DNA of 64,000 nt from Coraliomargarita algicola (lineage in GTDB: Bacteria; Verrucomicrobiota; Verrucomicrobiia; Opitutales; Coraliomargaritaceae). The stretch covers positions 3,561,001 to 3,625,000 of the forward strand of contig NZ_CP138858.1 of the NCBI RefSeq assembly GCF_033878955.1, read 5' to 3'. The position numbers and the translations under genes were made by a program. The notes beneath the pieces were generated by a model that was not told the DNA's origin, ran no database searches, and saw only the letters and a list, made by a program, of their open reading frames with translations. Shown here one piece after another: positions 25,416 to 35,464 of this stretch (its first letter is position 1; each line of letters starts with the position of its first letter).

Positions 25416-27194
25416 TTACATCCGTTCCAGCGGCTGAATGCCGAGCAGTTCCAGGCCAGTCTTGAGTACGGTGCGGGTGCGTGCGCACAGAATCAGGCGG
25501 CGGGCCTTGACGGCAGCATCGTCGACCATGACCTTGTCGGCGTTGTAGAAGGTGCTGTAGGCGCTGGTCAGCTCATACAAATAGGTGCAGAGGAAGTGCG
25601 GGCGCAGGTCGTTGATGGTCAATTCCAGCGCGGTGACAAAGCCCATCAGCTTGCGGGCAAGGCCCATTTCGGCTTCGGTTTCCAGTGGGCTGGCACCTTC
25701 GATTGTGGCTTCTGGATCGACGCCGACCTTGCGGAAGATGCTGTTGATGCGTGCCACTGCGTAGAGTAGGTAGGGCGCAGTGTTGCCCTCAAAGCTGAGC
25801 AGGCGGTCCCAACTAAAGACGTAGTCTTGGGTGCGGTTGCTGGAGAGGTCGGCGTATTTCATCGCGCCCACTCCGACAGATTCCGCAATCGCGCGGCGCT
25901 CGTCTTCGGGCAGGTCGGGATTCTTCTCGCTGACTACGTCGTAGGCGCGGCTGCGTGCTTCGTCCAAAAGTTCTTGTAGTTTGATGGACTCGCCGGACTT
26001 GGTTTTGAAGGGCTTTTTGTCGGAGCCCAGAATAGTGCCCCAGAATACGTGGCTCATTTCCGGCAGCGGATAGCCCTTGGCCTTGAACCACTTTTCGGTG
26101 GTCAGGAAGAGTTGTTGGAAGTGGTCTTGTTGACGTGCGTCGGTTAGGTAGATGATTTCCTCGGCCTTAAATTCTTCCACCCGGTAGAGCACGGTGGCGA
26201 GGTCGGTGGAGGCGTAGTTGGAGGCGCCATCGCTTTTGCGGATGTTGAAGGGGTAGGGGCGCTCGTTGTTGCGGGCGAATTTTTTGACCTCATCGTGCCA
26301 GACCACCAGGGCACCGTCGCTTTCCTCTGCGAGGCCGATCTCGGTTAATTCGTCGTAGATGCGGTTCACTTTGTCGCGGTAGAAGGATTCTCCGAGAGTG
26401 ATATCCACTTCCACCCCCATTTGAGCGAACAGCTTGTCAAAAGCGACTTTGGAGATCTCCACAATCTGCTCCCAGATCGCGGTGTTCTCGGCGTCGCCGT
26501 TTTGCAGTAGCACCAGCTCATTGCGGGAGACGTCGCGCAGTTCGGGTTGCTCGGTTTCCAGCGCAGAGCCGTCTTTGTAGAGTTGGTCCAGCGTGACCAG
26601 CGCGTTGTCGCCCAGATTACTGAGGTCGATGCCGTCACGTTTGATCTTCATGATCAGTGTGCCAAAATTAGTGCCCCAGTCGCCGATGTGGTTGTCGCGA
26701 ACTAGATCCGCCCCGCAGAAATCCAGCAGGCGGCTGATGGCCTGGCCAATCACCATCGGGCGCAGGTGGCCGATGTGGGCCTGCTTGGCTGTGTTGGCGC
26801 TTGGGTAGTCGATGATGACCTTGCGCCCGTTTTTCAGCTCCTTGGCGCCGCTCTGGTAGTCGGCCTTGGTGGAAAAGGCCAGTTGCCAGTCCCAGATGAA
26901 CTTGGGGCTGAGTTTGAAATTGATAAAGCCAGGGCCCGCCAGTGAGAGTTCGACCAGTTCCGGATCAAATTGACCCGAGGCCTGAGCGGCTTCGATCAGT
27001 TTTTGTCCCAGTTCGCGTGGGTTGGCTTTGTTGCGCTTGGCAAAGCCGAGCACCCCATTGGCCTGATAGTCGCCAAACTTCGGGTCGGCAGGGCGCACGC
27101 CCGGTTCGAAGTCGGCATTGAAACCTTCGGTTTCAGACGCGACTTGGCGCAGGATTTGATCGATAGCGTGAGATGGATTGAACCAGACAGACAT
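25416..27194 (-). CDS. argS: Arginyl-tRNA synthetase
   Basis: With the ATG at 27194 the enzyme has 592 residues. It charges tRNA-Arg. The N-terminal Add-1 domain (FGDYQANGVLGFAK) is followed by the class I signature HIGHLRPMVIGQA. Then come GDWGTNFG, a KMSKS-equivalent loop (DKKPFKTKSGES), and the anticodon-binding DALR domain ending LLGIQPLERM. The open frame continues to 27230 but adds 12 unlikely residues. It stands as a single gene. Confidence 0.96.
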   Translation of the reverse strand: MSVWFNPSHAIDQILRQVASETEGFNADFEPGVRPADPKFGDYQANGVLGFAKRNKANPRELGQKLIEAAQASGQFDPELVELSLAGPGFINFKLSPKFIWDWQLAFSTKADYQSGAKELKNGRKVIIDYPSANTAKQAHIGHLRPMVIGQAISRLLDFCGADLVRDNHIGDWGTNFGTLIMKIKRDGIDLSNLGDNALVTLDQLYKDGSALETEQPELRDVSRNELVLLQNGDAENTAIWEQIVEISKVAFDKLFAQMGVEVDITLGESFYRDKVNRIYDELTEIGLAEESDGALVVWHDEVKKFARNNERPYPFNIRKSDGASNYASTDLATVLYRVEEFKAEEIIYLTDARQQDHFQQLFLTTEKWFKAKGYPLPEMSHVFWGTILGSDKKPFKTKSGESIKLQELLDEARSRAYDVVSEKNPDLPEDERRAIAESVGVGAMKYADLSSNRTQDYVFSWDRLLSFEGNTAPYLLYAVARINSIFRKVGVDPEATIEGASPLETEAEMGLARKLMGFVTALELTINDLRPHFLCTYLYELTSAYSTFYNADKVMVDDAAVKARRLILCARTRTVLKTGLELLGIQPLERM

Positions 27195-27441
27195 GGCGTC
27201 ACAGAAAAGCCGCCCGCAAGGCTGGGGCAAGCCTATCCTTGTTGATTGCTTTTAAACTTAGTGGGAATCGGATCGAGCATGCCGCGACACCGGCGATTGC
27301 CTGCGTTCTACAATACGTGGCTTAGCTTAGTCGCGCGGCGGCGAGAGCCGTTGTGAGATTGTTAGATTTGCCGCCGAATCGTCACAAAGACTGGATCGAC
27401 TTTTTGCAGAAACGACACATCGTGCCGTGTTTTTACCGACT
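27195..27441. other. Divergent intergenic region argS/dgkA
   Basis: The 247 bases separate two outward-facing genes and must hold both promoters. I see no convincing promoter elements, riboswitch or repeat; a weak GC-rich stretch (GCGCGGCGGCG, near 27331) is the only local feature. Confidence 0.35.
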
Positions 27442-27846
27442 ATGGACAGCGAACCAATCGATCCTAATATCCATAAAAACTCTGGCTTTACCCGGGTTTT
27501 CAAGGCGTTTTCTTATTCTTTGCAGGGCCTGGCTTCCTCGATGAAGCATGAGGCAGCCTTTCGCCAAGAGGTCTTTCTCGCCGTGGTGCTGATTCCAGCC
27601 TCTTTTCTGCTGCAGGTGCCGCTAATGCAGCAACTGATCTTAGTCGCCAGCGTGCTTCTGGTTCTGATTGTCGAGTTGCTGAATTCCGCAGTCGAAGCCG
27701 TGGTGGACGACATCTCCTTGCGCAATCGTCCACTGGCCAAGCGGGCCAAAGACATGGGCAGCGCGGCCGTTTTGCTCAGTCTGCTGAATTGTTTCATTTG
27801 TTGGGCATCAGTCATTGCTTTGAACTGGGATCGGTATTTCAGTTAA
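27442..27846 (+). CDS. dgkA: Diacylglycerol kinase DgkA
   Basis: DgkA recycles diacylglycerol (or undecaprenol) to the phosphate form in the inner membrane. The 134-residue protein has the amphipathic N-terminal helix (FKAFSYSLQGLASSMKHEAAFRQE), three membrane segments and the active-site line VELLNSAVEAVVDD. I take the ATG at 27442; a GTG at 27427 would add five residues. It is followed four bases later by trmL. Confidence 0.93.
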   Translation: MDSEPIDPNIHKNSGFTRVFKAFSYSLQGLASSMKHEAAFRQEVFLAVVLIPASFLLQVPLMQQLILVASVLLVLIVELLNSAVEAVVDDISLRNRPLAKRAKDMGSAAVLLSLLNCFICWASVIALNWDRYFS

Positions 27847-27849
27847 GTA

Positions 27850-28302
27850 ATGCTGCATATCGTCCTGTTTAATCCAGAGATCCCACAAAACACCGGAAAC
27901 ATCGGTCGCCTCTGTGCGATCACAGAAAGTCGGCTGCATTTGATCCATCCGCTCGGCTTCACCATTACGGATAAGCACCTGAAGCGTAGTGGGATGGACT
28001 ATTGGAAGTCGCTGGATGTCCATCATCATGAGAACTGGGAGGCGTTCGAAGCCAGCCCCGAGGCGCCCAAACGCCTTTGGCTTTTGACGACGAAAGCAGA
28101 CCACGCGTATTGGGATGTGGAATTCGCCGACGGCGATGGGCTGGTTTTCGGCAATGAGGGGCACGGCGCGCCTGATTGGTTGCATGCGAAGATGGCGGGC
28201 CAGCGGCTAACGATCCCGCACAAGAATACAGAAATGCGTTCGCTAAACCTCTCGACATCAGTTGGGATCGTGACTTATGAAGCCTTGCGGCAGTTACGTT
28301 AG
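27850..28302 (+). CDS. trmL: tRNA (cytidine(34)-2'-O)-methyltransferase TrmL
   Basis: TrmL methylates the ribose at the wobble position of certain leucine tRNAs. The 150-residue protein is a minimal SPOUT knot with its three motifs: LFNPEIPQNTGNIGRLCA, LVFGNEGHGAP and MRSLNLSTSVGIVTYEAL. Length matches the family. It starts three bases after the dgkA stop codon. Confidence 0.94.
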   Translation: MLHIVLFNPEIPQNTGNIGRLCAITESRLHLIHPLGFTITDKHLKRSGMDYWKSLDVHHHENWEAFEASPEAPKRLWLLTTKADHAYWDVEFADGDGLVFGNEGHGAPDWLHAKMAGQRLTIPHKNTEMRSLNLSTSVGIVTYEALRQLR

Positions 28303-28336
28303 TGGTGAGTGATTGATGAGCTTTTGCAGCGACACT

Positions 28337-30476
28337 ATGAAAGCGCATGAAAAACCTGACGGGAGTCAGTTGATTGAGCGATTGATCGACTTGCTCATGT
28401 GGTTTGCTGTCTTGGTCTTCGGTTATGGTTTCGTTTACCTCTTGATGTTGTATGGCTTCCACTTGCCGCCTATCAGTGATTCAAATCTTGGGGGCATGTT
28501 TTGGCAGCAAATGTGGGTGTTGGAGCTCTTATGCCAGTGTATGGCTTTTATTATTAGCAATATTCGCATGGGCGGCCGATGGAGCCGGTGGTCCATTGAC
28601 AGTGTGGTGGCGAGTTCTGTGTCGTTGGAGTTTTCGAGCTATATGCTTACTCTTCTTTTTTGTGGTGGCCTTTGCCGGTGCCCACTACGTGTATGCTGGG
28701 CGCTTTCCCAGTAGCGACAGTGCTTTATTTTATGCGCGTTCGCCTTGGCATTTAATGCAGCAAGCGCTGCACTTCTCACCTTGGGGCACGGGCTTTGCTT
28801 TGCTTGCCTTACTGCTATTCTGGCTCGCTTTTTGTTGGGGTATGCCCTGCCTCTTGCGTCGGATCCGTTTTCGCGGGCGTGTGTTGTTGGCGGGAGTGGG
28901 GCTCTTGTGCGTGCTCTGGGGGCATCTTCAGTATCCGCCCAATGTTGTGTTAGACATTAAGAATTCGGAGGTAGGACGCCTGCGACTTTCTGGTGACGAT
29001 CTCAGTGCGCGTAGTGCGACCATTGGTGATTATTTAGAAGGCCTGTTACTGGATCAGTCCGGACCCTTTATTTCTTTGACGCTTCCGTGGATGCGAAAAT
29101 CTGATAATTTTCAGCAGGTAGATTCAGAGCTGGAACTGAATTGGTCTGAGCGATCGGAGCTGACTGCATATGCAAACGCAAGCAGTTGGGTGGATTCTAG
29201 CCCTCCAGGGCCCCAAAAGAATGTGATTCTTATCCTAGTGGAGTCACTGCGCTCGGACGTGATCGGGCGACCTGGGGAGTTGAAAGGTATTATGCCGCAT
29301 GTGGAGGCGCTGATGCAGACGGGGTGGCTCTTTCGGAATCATTATAGCAGTTCCAGTCATTCCAGTTATGCCGATATTACTGCGATTTCGGGCATCTATC
29401 CATTTTGGGGAGAACGCATTCATTTATATCCTGCATCGGTTTCGCATCCGCGGCCGCGCATTTATGATTTATTACACATGATCGGATATCGAACGGCCAT
29501 TTTTTCCTCACAGAATGAGAATTGGGGAGGGATGCTCCGCTACCTGGAGTCCGAGCATATAGATGTGCTCTACCACGCGGATGACCGCTCTTATGGGAGT
29601 GCAGCTCTGGGAAGAAAGCTTTCGTTGAATGCCGGCAAGGGCTTCGATGCCGACACGGTGGAGAGCGCGTTACATTGGATGAGTGAAGAGGATGCGCCTT
29701 TTTTTGCCTATTTGAACCTACAGGGGAGCCATTACCCGTATTATTTTCCAGACGGTCTGCCACGTCCCTTCGGTGAGGAAATGGATGTCACAGACTTAAA
29801 TTTTCTAAACCTCCCACCCGAACTAATACCCGCTATGCGTTTACGCTATCAGGACAGTTTGCACTATTTAGATGAACAAATCGGGCGTTTAGTTGCAGGC
29901 CTTCAGGCGGCCGGGAAGTGGGATGACACCTTGCTGATTATCACTGGCGATACCGGGCAAGCCTTCGGAGAGCATGGGGTGACCGGGCATGCAAGAGACT
30001 TATATGACGAGGTCGTTCGGACGCCATTGATTATTGCAGGAGTCGATCATGTGGTGAAGTCAAATACGGGAGCGTTATCGCAGCATGCTGATATTGCCCC
30101 GACTGTGTTGGACTTATTGGACTTGCCCCGCTACGCAGGTTTTCAGGGGACGAGTCTGTTGCAAGAGCCACGTAGCTGGTTGCCCTTAGTTTGCCAATCA
30201 CCGGCACTGAAGCAACTTGCCCTCGTGACCGAGCATCATAAATTATTGTATAATTGGGAGACGAAGCAGGCTCGTTTTTACAATTTAGAAGGAGAATCTG
30301 GCAAAGTCTATGAGACTTTAGCAGATGCCGAATCGGATTGTGCGCAGAGACTTTTAGCTGTTTTACAAGATTGGGCCTATCAGCAAACGAATTATTATCG
30401 TAATCCTGCCCGAGTATTACAATTTTTTGCACCTCAATATTCTAATCTGATCACATGTCCGAAACAGCCACAATAG
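28337..30476 (+). CDS. Membrane sulfatase-fold transferase (LTA synthase/OpgB-like) with a one-base frame change
   Basis: The main frame (from ATG 28452) carries the catalytic domain: NVILILVESLRSD (metal Asp), SSSSHSSYADITAISG (nucleophile Ser/Thr region), GSHYPYYFP and TGDTGQAFGEHGVTGH. These are features of LTA synthases and phosphoglycerol transferases. The true N-terminus seems to be in another frame from 28337 (MKAHEKPDGSQLIERLIDLLMWF and a second membrane segment). Dropping one T of the TTTT at 28546-28549 joins the frames into about 712 residues with a smooth run of membrane helices. The alternative is a 674-residue protein from 28452 with an odd Cys-rich start. The end overlaps the next gene by 22 bases. 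Confidence 0.78.
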
Positions 30477-32092
30477 CCCTAAGTCAATCGATTTGGCGTC
30501 GATGCTCTCTGGTCTTGTGGGCATTGCTTTTGCTGGTCGCGGTCTTCACGGTGGGGGACTATGGCCTCTCGTGGGACGAGAATTTCCGTTTTAGAGATGC
30601 GGATTCGAAATTGAATTATTACCAAGAGTTGCTGGCCGGAGATTCTCCGAAAGCACCGTCCAGTAGCTATCCTGGTTTATTCGATGTGCCCTTGGCGATT
30701 GTGCACGAGCTGATGCCTGACTTGGGGACTCGCAGTCAGAAGGGGCATGTTTGGAGTCTCTGTTTTGGGCTGTTGGGGCTCTTTTCTGTTTGGCGCTTAA
30801 CGGCATGGATCGGCGGCGAACGAGCAGGCTTTTGGGCGCTGCTCTTTTTGGCGACGCTACCGCGTTACTATGGGCACATGTTTTTTAATCCGAAGGACAT
30901 ACCACTGGCGGGCACTTATGCCTTTGGAGTTTGGGCACTGGTGGCGCTCTTTTCACGGCTACCCAAGCCGCAGTGGAAATGGGTTGTATGGGTGGGAGTC
31001 GCTGCGGGCCTTTCGATGTCTACCCGCATTGCAGGCTTTTTGATCCTAGTGTATTTCGGTGGTTTTGTGGGGTTGCATTTATTGTCCGAATGTTTTTTGA
31101 AGCGCCTAAGCTGGAGCGAATTGCCACGACGTATGTTGTATTGGGGCTTGCGTGGCGCGCTGGCCGGGGCGATCGGTTTCACAATTCTGTATGTATCCTG
31201 GCCCGCACTACACAGCAATCCTTTTGGCGCGGCCGGGGCTTCGGTTGAACAGGTGCAAAATTTTAGTTGGGAGGGCTTGGTCTTGATGGATGGTTTCTTT
31301 TGGAAGGCCCAGGATTTACCGATATACTACCTGCCTTTTTGGATCGTGGTCACGACTCCAGCTCACCTGCTTATCTTAATTGCAGGCGGTTGGCTGCTGA
31401 CTCTTTTTACTTTTATACGCGTACTGCGTCAGGGAGGGGAGGAGGCCACATTGTTTTTTCCGCGTTGGATCATCGTGTGCGCCGGCTTATTTCCACTTGT
31501 GTATATCATCTGGAAAGATCCGGTGCTATATGATGGAATGCGTCATATTTTATTTATTATGCCACTTCTGGTGGCGCTGGCTGCAGTCACCTTTGAGGAT
31601 TCATTACGCTGGTGCGAAGGTAAGCAGTTTCGTTTGCTGGTCTCTATATTACAATTTGTGGGGCTGTGCGCGGTCGCTATAGTTGTGTTGCATATGTGGG
31701 CCTTGCATCCATACCAGTATGTTTATTTCAACGTGATCTCCGGTGGCTTGCCAGCTGCGTACAATCAGAATGAGACTGATTACTGGGGCCTCTCTCATAA
31801 AGAGGCGGGCGAATGGTTGAATCAGTATATCGTCGAGATAGACCCTGATCGTGATCGTGTCTATCGGGTGCATCAACGTTATTCACGTTGGATGCTGCAA
31901 GAGGCATTGGACCCTACTCGCTTCGAGATGTGGCAACCGCGCGAGGGAGCTGACTTTTTTGTTTCTGTGACGCGTTTCAATCTCCATGATAGCTATCCTG
32001 AAGCGAAGTTGCTGCATGTGGTCGAGCGCGAGGGGGTGCCCTTATGCTTTATTTATTCTTTTCAATCTGACCCATTATCAGCTGAAAAATGA
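30455..32092 (+). CDS. GT-C fold (PMT/GT39-like) membrane glycosyltransferase
   Basis: This 545-residue membrane protein has about ten or eleven hydrophobic segments. In the first loop is the acidic motif GLSWDENFRF, placed where GT-C enzymes carry their catalytic Asp-Glu. FLATLPRYYGHMFFNPKDIPLA follows, common in GT39/PMT-type and ArnT-like transferases. A globular C-terminal part follows the last helix. It probably moves a sugar from a lipid-linked donor to a surface acceptor. It overlaps both neighbours (ATGA with the next), so it is part of one operon. Confidence 0.75.
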   Translation: MSETATIALSQSIWRRCSLVLWALLLLVAVFTVGDYGLSWDENFRFRDADSKLNYYQELLAGDSPKAPSSSYPGLFDVPLAIVHELMPDLGTRSQKGHVWSLCFGLLGLFSVWRLTAWIGGERAGFWALLFLATLPRYYGHMFFNPKDIPLAGTYAFGVWALVALFSRLPKPQWKWVVWVGVAAGLSMSTRIAGFLILVYFGGFVGLHLLSECFLKRLSWSELPRRMLYWGLRGALAGAIGFTILYVSWPALHSNPFGAAGASVEQVQNFSWEGLVLMDGFFWKAQDLPIYYLPFWIVVTTPAHLLILIAGGWLLTLFTFIRVLRQGGEEATLFFPRWIIVCAGLFPLVYIIWKDPVLYDGMRHILFIMPLLVALAAVTFEDSLRWCEGKQFRLLVSILQFVGLCAVAIVVLHMWALHPYQYVYFNVISGGLPAAYNQNETDYWGLSHKEAGEWLNQYIVEIDPDRDRVYRVHQRYSRWMLQEALDPTRFEMWQPREGADFFVSVTRFNLHDSYPEAKLLHVVEREGVPLCFIYSFQSDPLSAEK

Positions 32093-33311
32093 CTGCAGGC
32101 GTTCGTAGAGTATTGGTGCATACATCGGTTTTTCCACGTTGGAATGGAGACAGGACGCCGCCTTTTGTGTTCAACCAATGTAAATTATTGGCAGAGCAAG
32201 GCTGGGACATTACGGTGATAGCGCCGCATAGTGCGGGTGCGAAGTTTCGCGAGGAGATAGAAGGGATGCGAGTGATTCGTTTTCCTTACTTTTGGCCCTT
32301 TAAGTTTGAGCAGCTTTGCTATGATGGTGGCATATTAATTCAGTTACAGCGACGTGCAGTGCTTAAATACATGCTGCCTTGTTTCTTTTTATCGCAAACA
32401 CTTGCATTGCTCTGGTGCTGCCTGCGGTTTAGGCCTGCGATACTGCACTCGCACTCATTGTTACCGCAGGGCCTGAATGCCGTCTGGTTGGGGAAATTTC
32501 TGCGGATTCCGCATATTACAACCAGTCATGGTAATGATGTTTTCGGCTTGTCGCCGGATGGTTGGATGGGGCGAATGAAGCGTTTTGTTTTAAGATCGGC
32601 GAATGCAATCACAGTCAATAGCTTAGCGACGAAGCAGGCAGTGCTTGAGCTTGGTGGAGCTGAGAGTAAGATACATTTTATTCCAGCGGTGGCGAATGTG
32701 GGGCAGGTCGATTCGACTATAGTTCATACCATTCAAGAAAAATATGGTATGGGGCCTAAAGTTCTATTCGTGGGACGTTTTATTGAGGAAAAAGGAGTCT
32801 TAGACCTGCTGCAGGCCTTTGCTCAAATGAAAAAGCAGCTTGCTGATGCACAGTGCATATTCGTGGGAGATGGTGTGTTAGCGACCGAGATGAAGACGAT
32901 TGCGCTGGATTTGAAAGTTGAGCAGGCTGTGCACTTTGTTGGTTGGCGCCCGGGCAAGGAAATCGCTTCCTGGATGGCTGCGGCTGATGTCTTGGTGGTG
33001 CCCAGTAAGCCAGTCGGCACCTGGCAGAAGCTCAAGGTTTGGTTGTGGTCGAAGCCATGGCCGTCGGTACACCTGTGATTGCTTCGCGTATCGGTGGAAT
33101 ACCGGATATGGTCATTGATAAGGAGACGGGGTGCCTTATTTCGGCTGGCGATGTCGACGCGCTTGCTGCTGCGATTCTTGATGTATTTGTTAATTCCGAG
33201 AATCATGCACGTATGGCAAACAATGCCCGAACCCGAGTGGAGGCGTATTACTCACCCGATGCCGTCGCACGTCAGACGGAGGAATTGTATCAAAGCTATC
33301 TTAAGCAGTAA
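32089..33311 (+). pseudogene. GT4 glycosyltransferase split by a one-base frame change
   Basis: The first frame (32089 to 33078) encodes the acceptor domain (TSVFPRWNGDRTPPFVFNQ, ITTSHGNDVFGL) and most of the donor domain (VLFVGRFIEEKGVLDLLQAF). It loses the family line after VVPSKPVGTWQ. One frame over the text resumes as EAQGLVVVEAMAVGTPVIAS and runs to 33311. One more G after 33027 would join them into about 407 residues. The lost part contains the EX7E motif that binds the nucleotide sugar, so the product as read would be inactive. The reading error, if any, must be here. Confidence 0.85.
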
Positions 33312-34406
33312 ATGAAGACATCGAAGAAAGTGATGACGCTCATGATTCCCACTATGGATGGTGGCGGGTCGGAGCGAGCAGTGTTACTCCTTGCTAATTT
33401 CTGGGCAAGTGAGGGCTGTAATGTGCGCTTGATTCTATTTCGTCGAACGGGTGTGTTGTTGGATTCGTTGCATTCAGATGTTTGCGTGCATTCTTTGGAT
33501 AGTCGCTTGCCGTGGGTTCAAGTTTGGCGTCTGATTCGACTCCTTAGAGAGCAGCGTTCTGATAACTTATTGTGCGTGCTGAATACGGCCAATACGGTGG
33601 GGGTGCTTGCGCAGTTTTTTGGGCGGCTACATACACGCATTATTACGACTGTGCAGAATCATATGGGGGCGAAATATGCACATACGCGCTCTTTGCTGAA
33701 TCCGTTCAGGAAGTTGGTTCTTGGCTGGGTACTGCGACGGGCGGATCAGGTGGTTGTCGTCTCCAATCAGATCCAAGACTACTTGGTGGATGAATTGCAT
33801 TTAAACCCTGCAAGCATCGAGGTGATTTATAACCCAGTCGATCTGTCACTGACTAAGCAGGCTTTGGAGCGACCTGAGCATCCATACTTTCAGCAATCTG
33901 TAGAGCCAGTATTAATTGCTGCGGGACGTTTGACGCGGCAGAAGAATTTTCAGTTGTTAGTTCGAGCCATGTCTAATTTGTCGGAGAATTTACGACTTAT
34001 AATATTGGGCGAAGGGGAAGATCGTCCAGAATTAGAGGGCTTGATCCAGCAGTTGAATCTCATTGACCGAGTTTCGCTTCCAGGTTTCAAGGATCAGCCC
34101 CTTGCATGGTTCAAATGGGCGGACTGCTATGTCATGTCGTCCGACTGGGAGGGCTTTCCCTTTGTGCTGCTGGAAGCTATGTCTGTGGGGCTGCAAATTG
34201 TTTCGACAGATTGCCCCTCTGGCCCTGCGGAGCTTCTGGACCATGGGAGCTATGGGCGCTTGGTGCCGTGTGCAGACGCAGCGAAATTGGCTGATGCTAT
34301 TCTACTCGCCGTTCGCGAACCAATGGATGCCGATCGACTGCGCGGTCGATCGGCTGAATTTAATATTCAAAAGGTTGCTGAGCATTATGCTATGCTTCTA
34401 GCTTGA
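33312..34406 (+). CDS. GT4-family glycosyltransferase
   Basis: The intact 364-residue GT-B enzyme has the N-terminal glycine-rich turn IPTMDGGGSERAVLLLANF and the donor domain with AAGRLTRQKNFQLLVRAM. It ends with the EX7E region DWEGFPFVLLEAMSVGLQIVSTDCPSGPAELL. The last motifs resemble GalNAc/Glc transferases of O-antigen and capsule loci. It starts directly after the stop of the GT4 gene upstream. Its 3' end overlaps that of the opposite-strand GT2 gene by 22 bases. Confidence 0.92.
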   Translation: MKTSKKVMTLMIPTMDGGGSERAVLLLANFWASEGCNVRLILFRRTGVLLDSLHSDVCVHSLDSRLPWVQVWRLIRLLREQRSDNLLCVLNTANTVGVLAQFFGRLHTRIITTVQNHMGAKYAHTRSLLNPFRKLVLGWVLRRADQVVVVSNQIQDYLVDELHLNPASIEVIYNPVDLSLTKQALERPEHPYFQQSVEPVLIAAGRLTRQKNFQLLVRAMSNLSENLRLIILGEGEDRPELEGLIQQLNLIDRVSLPGFKDQPLAWFKWADCYVMSSDWEGFPFVLLEAMSVGLQIVSTDCPSGPAELLDHGSYGRLVPCADAAKLADAILLAVREPMDADRLRGRSAEFNIQKVAEHYAMLLA

Positions 34407-35464
34407 TATCGTTTTTGTATCTGGGCAAACAGCATCGGTTCAAGCCTCCTCCCTACCGCGAGGCTTGGCTTGAGCAAAATATGTGGACAATGAAGCAAGT
34501 AGCAGAATACGAATCGTATTACTAGAGATTTCCACTTTTGATGAGGCTTTGAGAATTGTCGTTTAGTTCGCTCGCGAACACCTGTGGCGATCTCTTCTTT
34601 ACGGTAAGGTATTATGGATTCTTCACCGAATAATCGTAGAGAAAGTGTGATGTCGATCCACGCATAAAATGTTGTATAATAGCATCTTGCATCGGTGGGT
34701 AAAGCATAGTTCGACTTTGCGGCTTCCTCTTTTAGCAGTAAATGCCGATTGATATGGCTGACTATTCTTGAAGCATATGTTTTTTCATCAGGTGCTAGCA
34801 TGTGATTGCTGGCAAAGGCATTCATTCCATGCAGACGGTATTGTCCCAGGGCTTTTGCTGCGGATTGAACGGCACCATAGCGAACGGAGCGGATGGATAA
34901 ATAGAGGTCGGCTGATATGCGGAATTGTTCTGCAGGGATGGGCATTATTTTCTCTAACGTCTCGCGTGCGAAGGCGTTTCCAGAGGTCGGCATCCAGTTG
35001 TAGGTGCCCTTGTCAAGTAATGTGGGTAGTAGGTCACCTGTGGGGAGTTGAGCCGCATCGGCTGGTATTTGTCCTAGGGCCTGGCCTATTTTATTAATGA
35101 CTTGTAGTGGATATTGTAATTTGGCGGTGCCAGATTGCCAATTCTGAGTAATGTGTTCGACGGCGTCTCGCCGTAAGCAGTCATCCGCATCTAAGAATAC
35201 GATGAGCTCGCCGTGGCTGGCCGCAAAGCCGTGGTTCATGGCGGCAGCTTGGCCTTGATTTTTTTGTGAAATTAAGCGCACCTGAGGTGCGAATTGCTGG
35301 ATGATCTCGAGCGATTCGTCGCTTGAACCATCATCGACAACGATGATCTCGTATGCTGGGTGGCTCTGGTCGAGCGCACTTTGTATGCACGCAGTTAGAT
35401 ATTTCGCATAGTTATAATTGTTTATTATAATACTTATACTGCGCGCTGTCTCGAATGAACTCAT
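34385..35464 (-). CDS. GT2-family glycosyltransferase
   Basis: The 359-residue protein opens with a GT-A fold: ISIIINNYNYAKYLTACIQSAL, YEIIVVDDGSSDES, GQAAAMNHGFAASHGELIVFLDADD (DXD metal site). Downstream is the acceptor region with NWMPTSGNAF. The C-terminal hundred residues are basic and partly amphipathic, perhaps for membrane attachment. It overlaps the MptE-like gene upstream by four bases, so the two form a minus-strand pair. Confidence 0.9.
   Translation of the reverse strand: MSSFETARSISIIINNYNYAKYLTACIQSALDQSHPAYEIIVVDDGSSDESLEIIQQFAPQVRLISQKNQGQAAAMNHGFAASHGELIVFLDADDCLRRDAVEHITQNWQSGTAKLQYPLQVINKIGQALGQIPADAAQLPTGDLLPTLLDKGTYNWMPTSGNAFARETLEKIMPIPAEQFRISADLYLSIRSVRYGAVQSAAKALGQYRLHGMNAFASNHMLAPDEKTYASRIVSHINRHLLLKEEAAKSNYALPTDARCYYTTFYAWIDITLSLRLFGEESIIPYRKEEIATGVRERTKRQFSKPHQKWKSLVIRFVFCYLLHCPHILLKPSLAVGRRLEPMLFAQIQKRYQARSIA

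Noticed and set aside
28452..28714. A separate small membrane protein gene before the sulfatase-fold gene (28313-28714)
   Set aside because: Its first half joins smoothly to the sulfatase frame by a one-base change, while its second half is an improbable Cys-rich read-through.
33039..33311. A separate 90-residue glycosyltransferase gene
   Set aside because: It is the missing C-terminal part of the GT4 gene in the next frame, not an independent gene.
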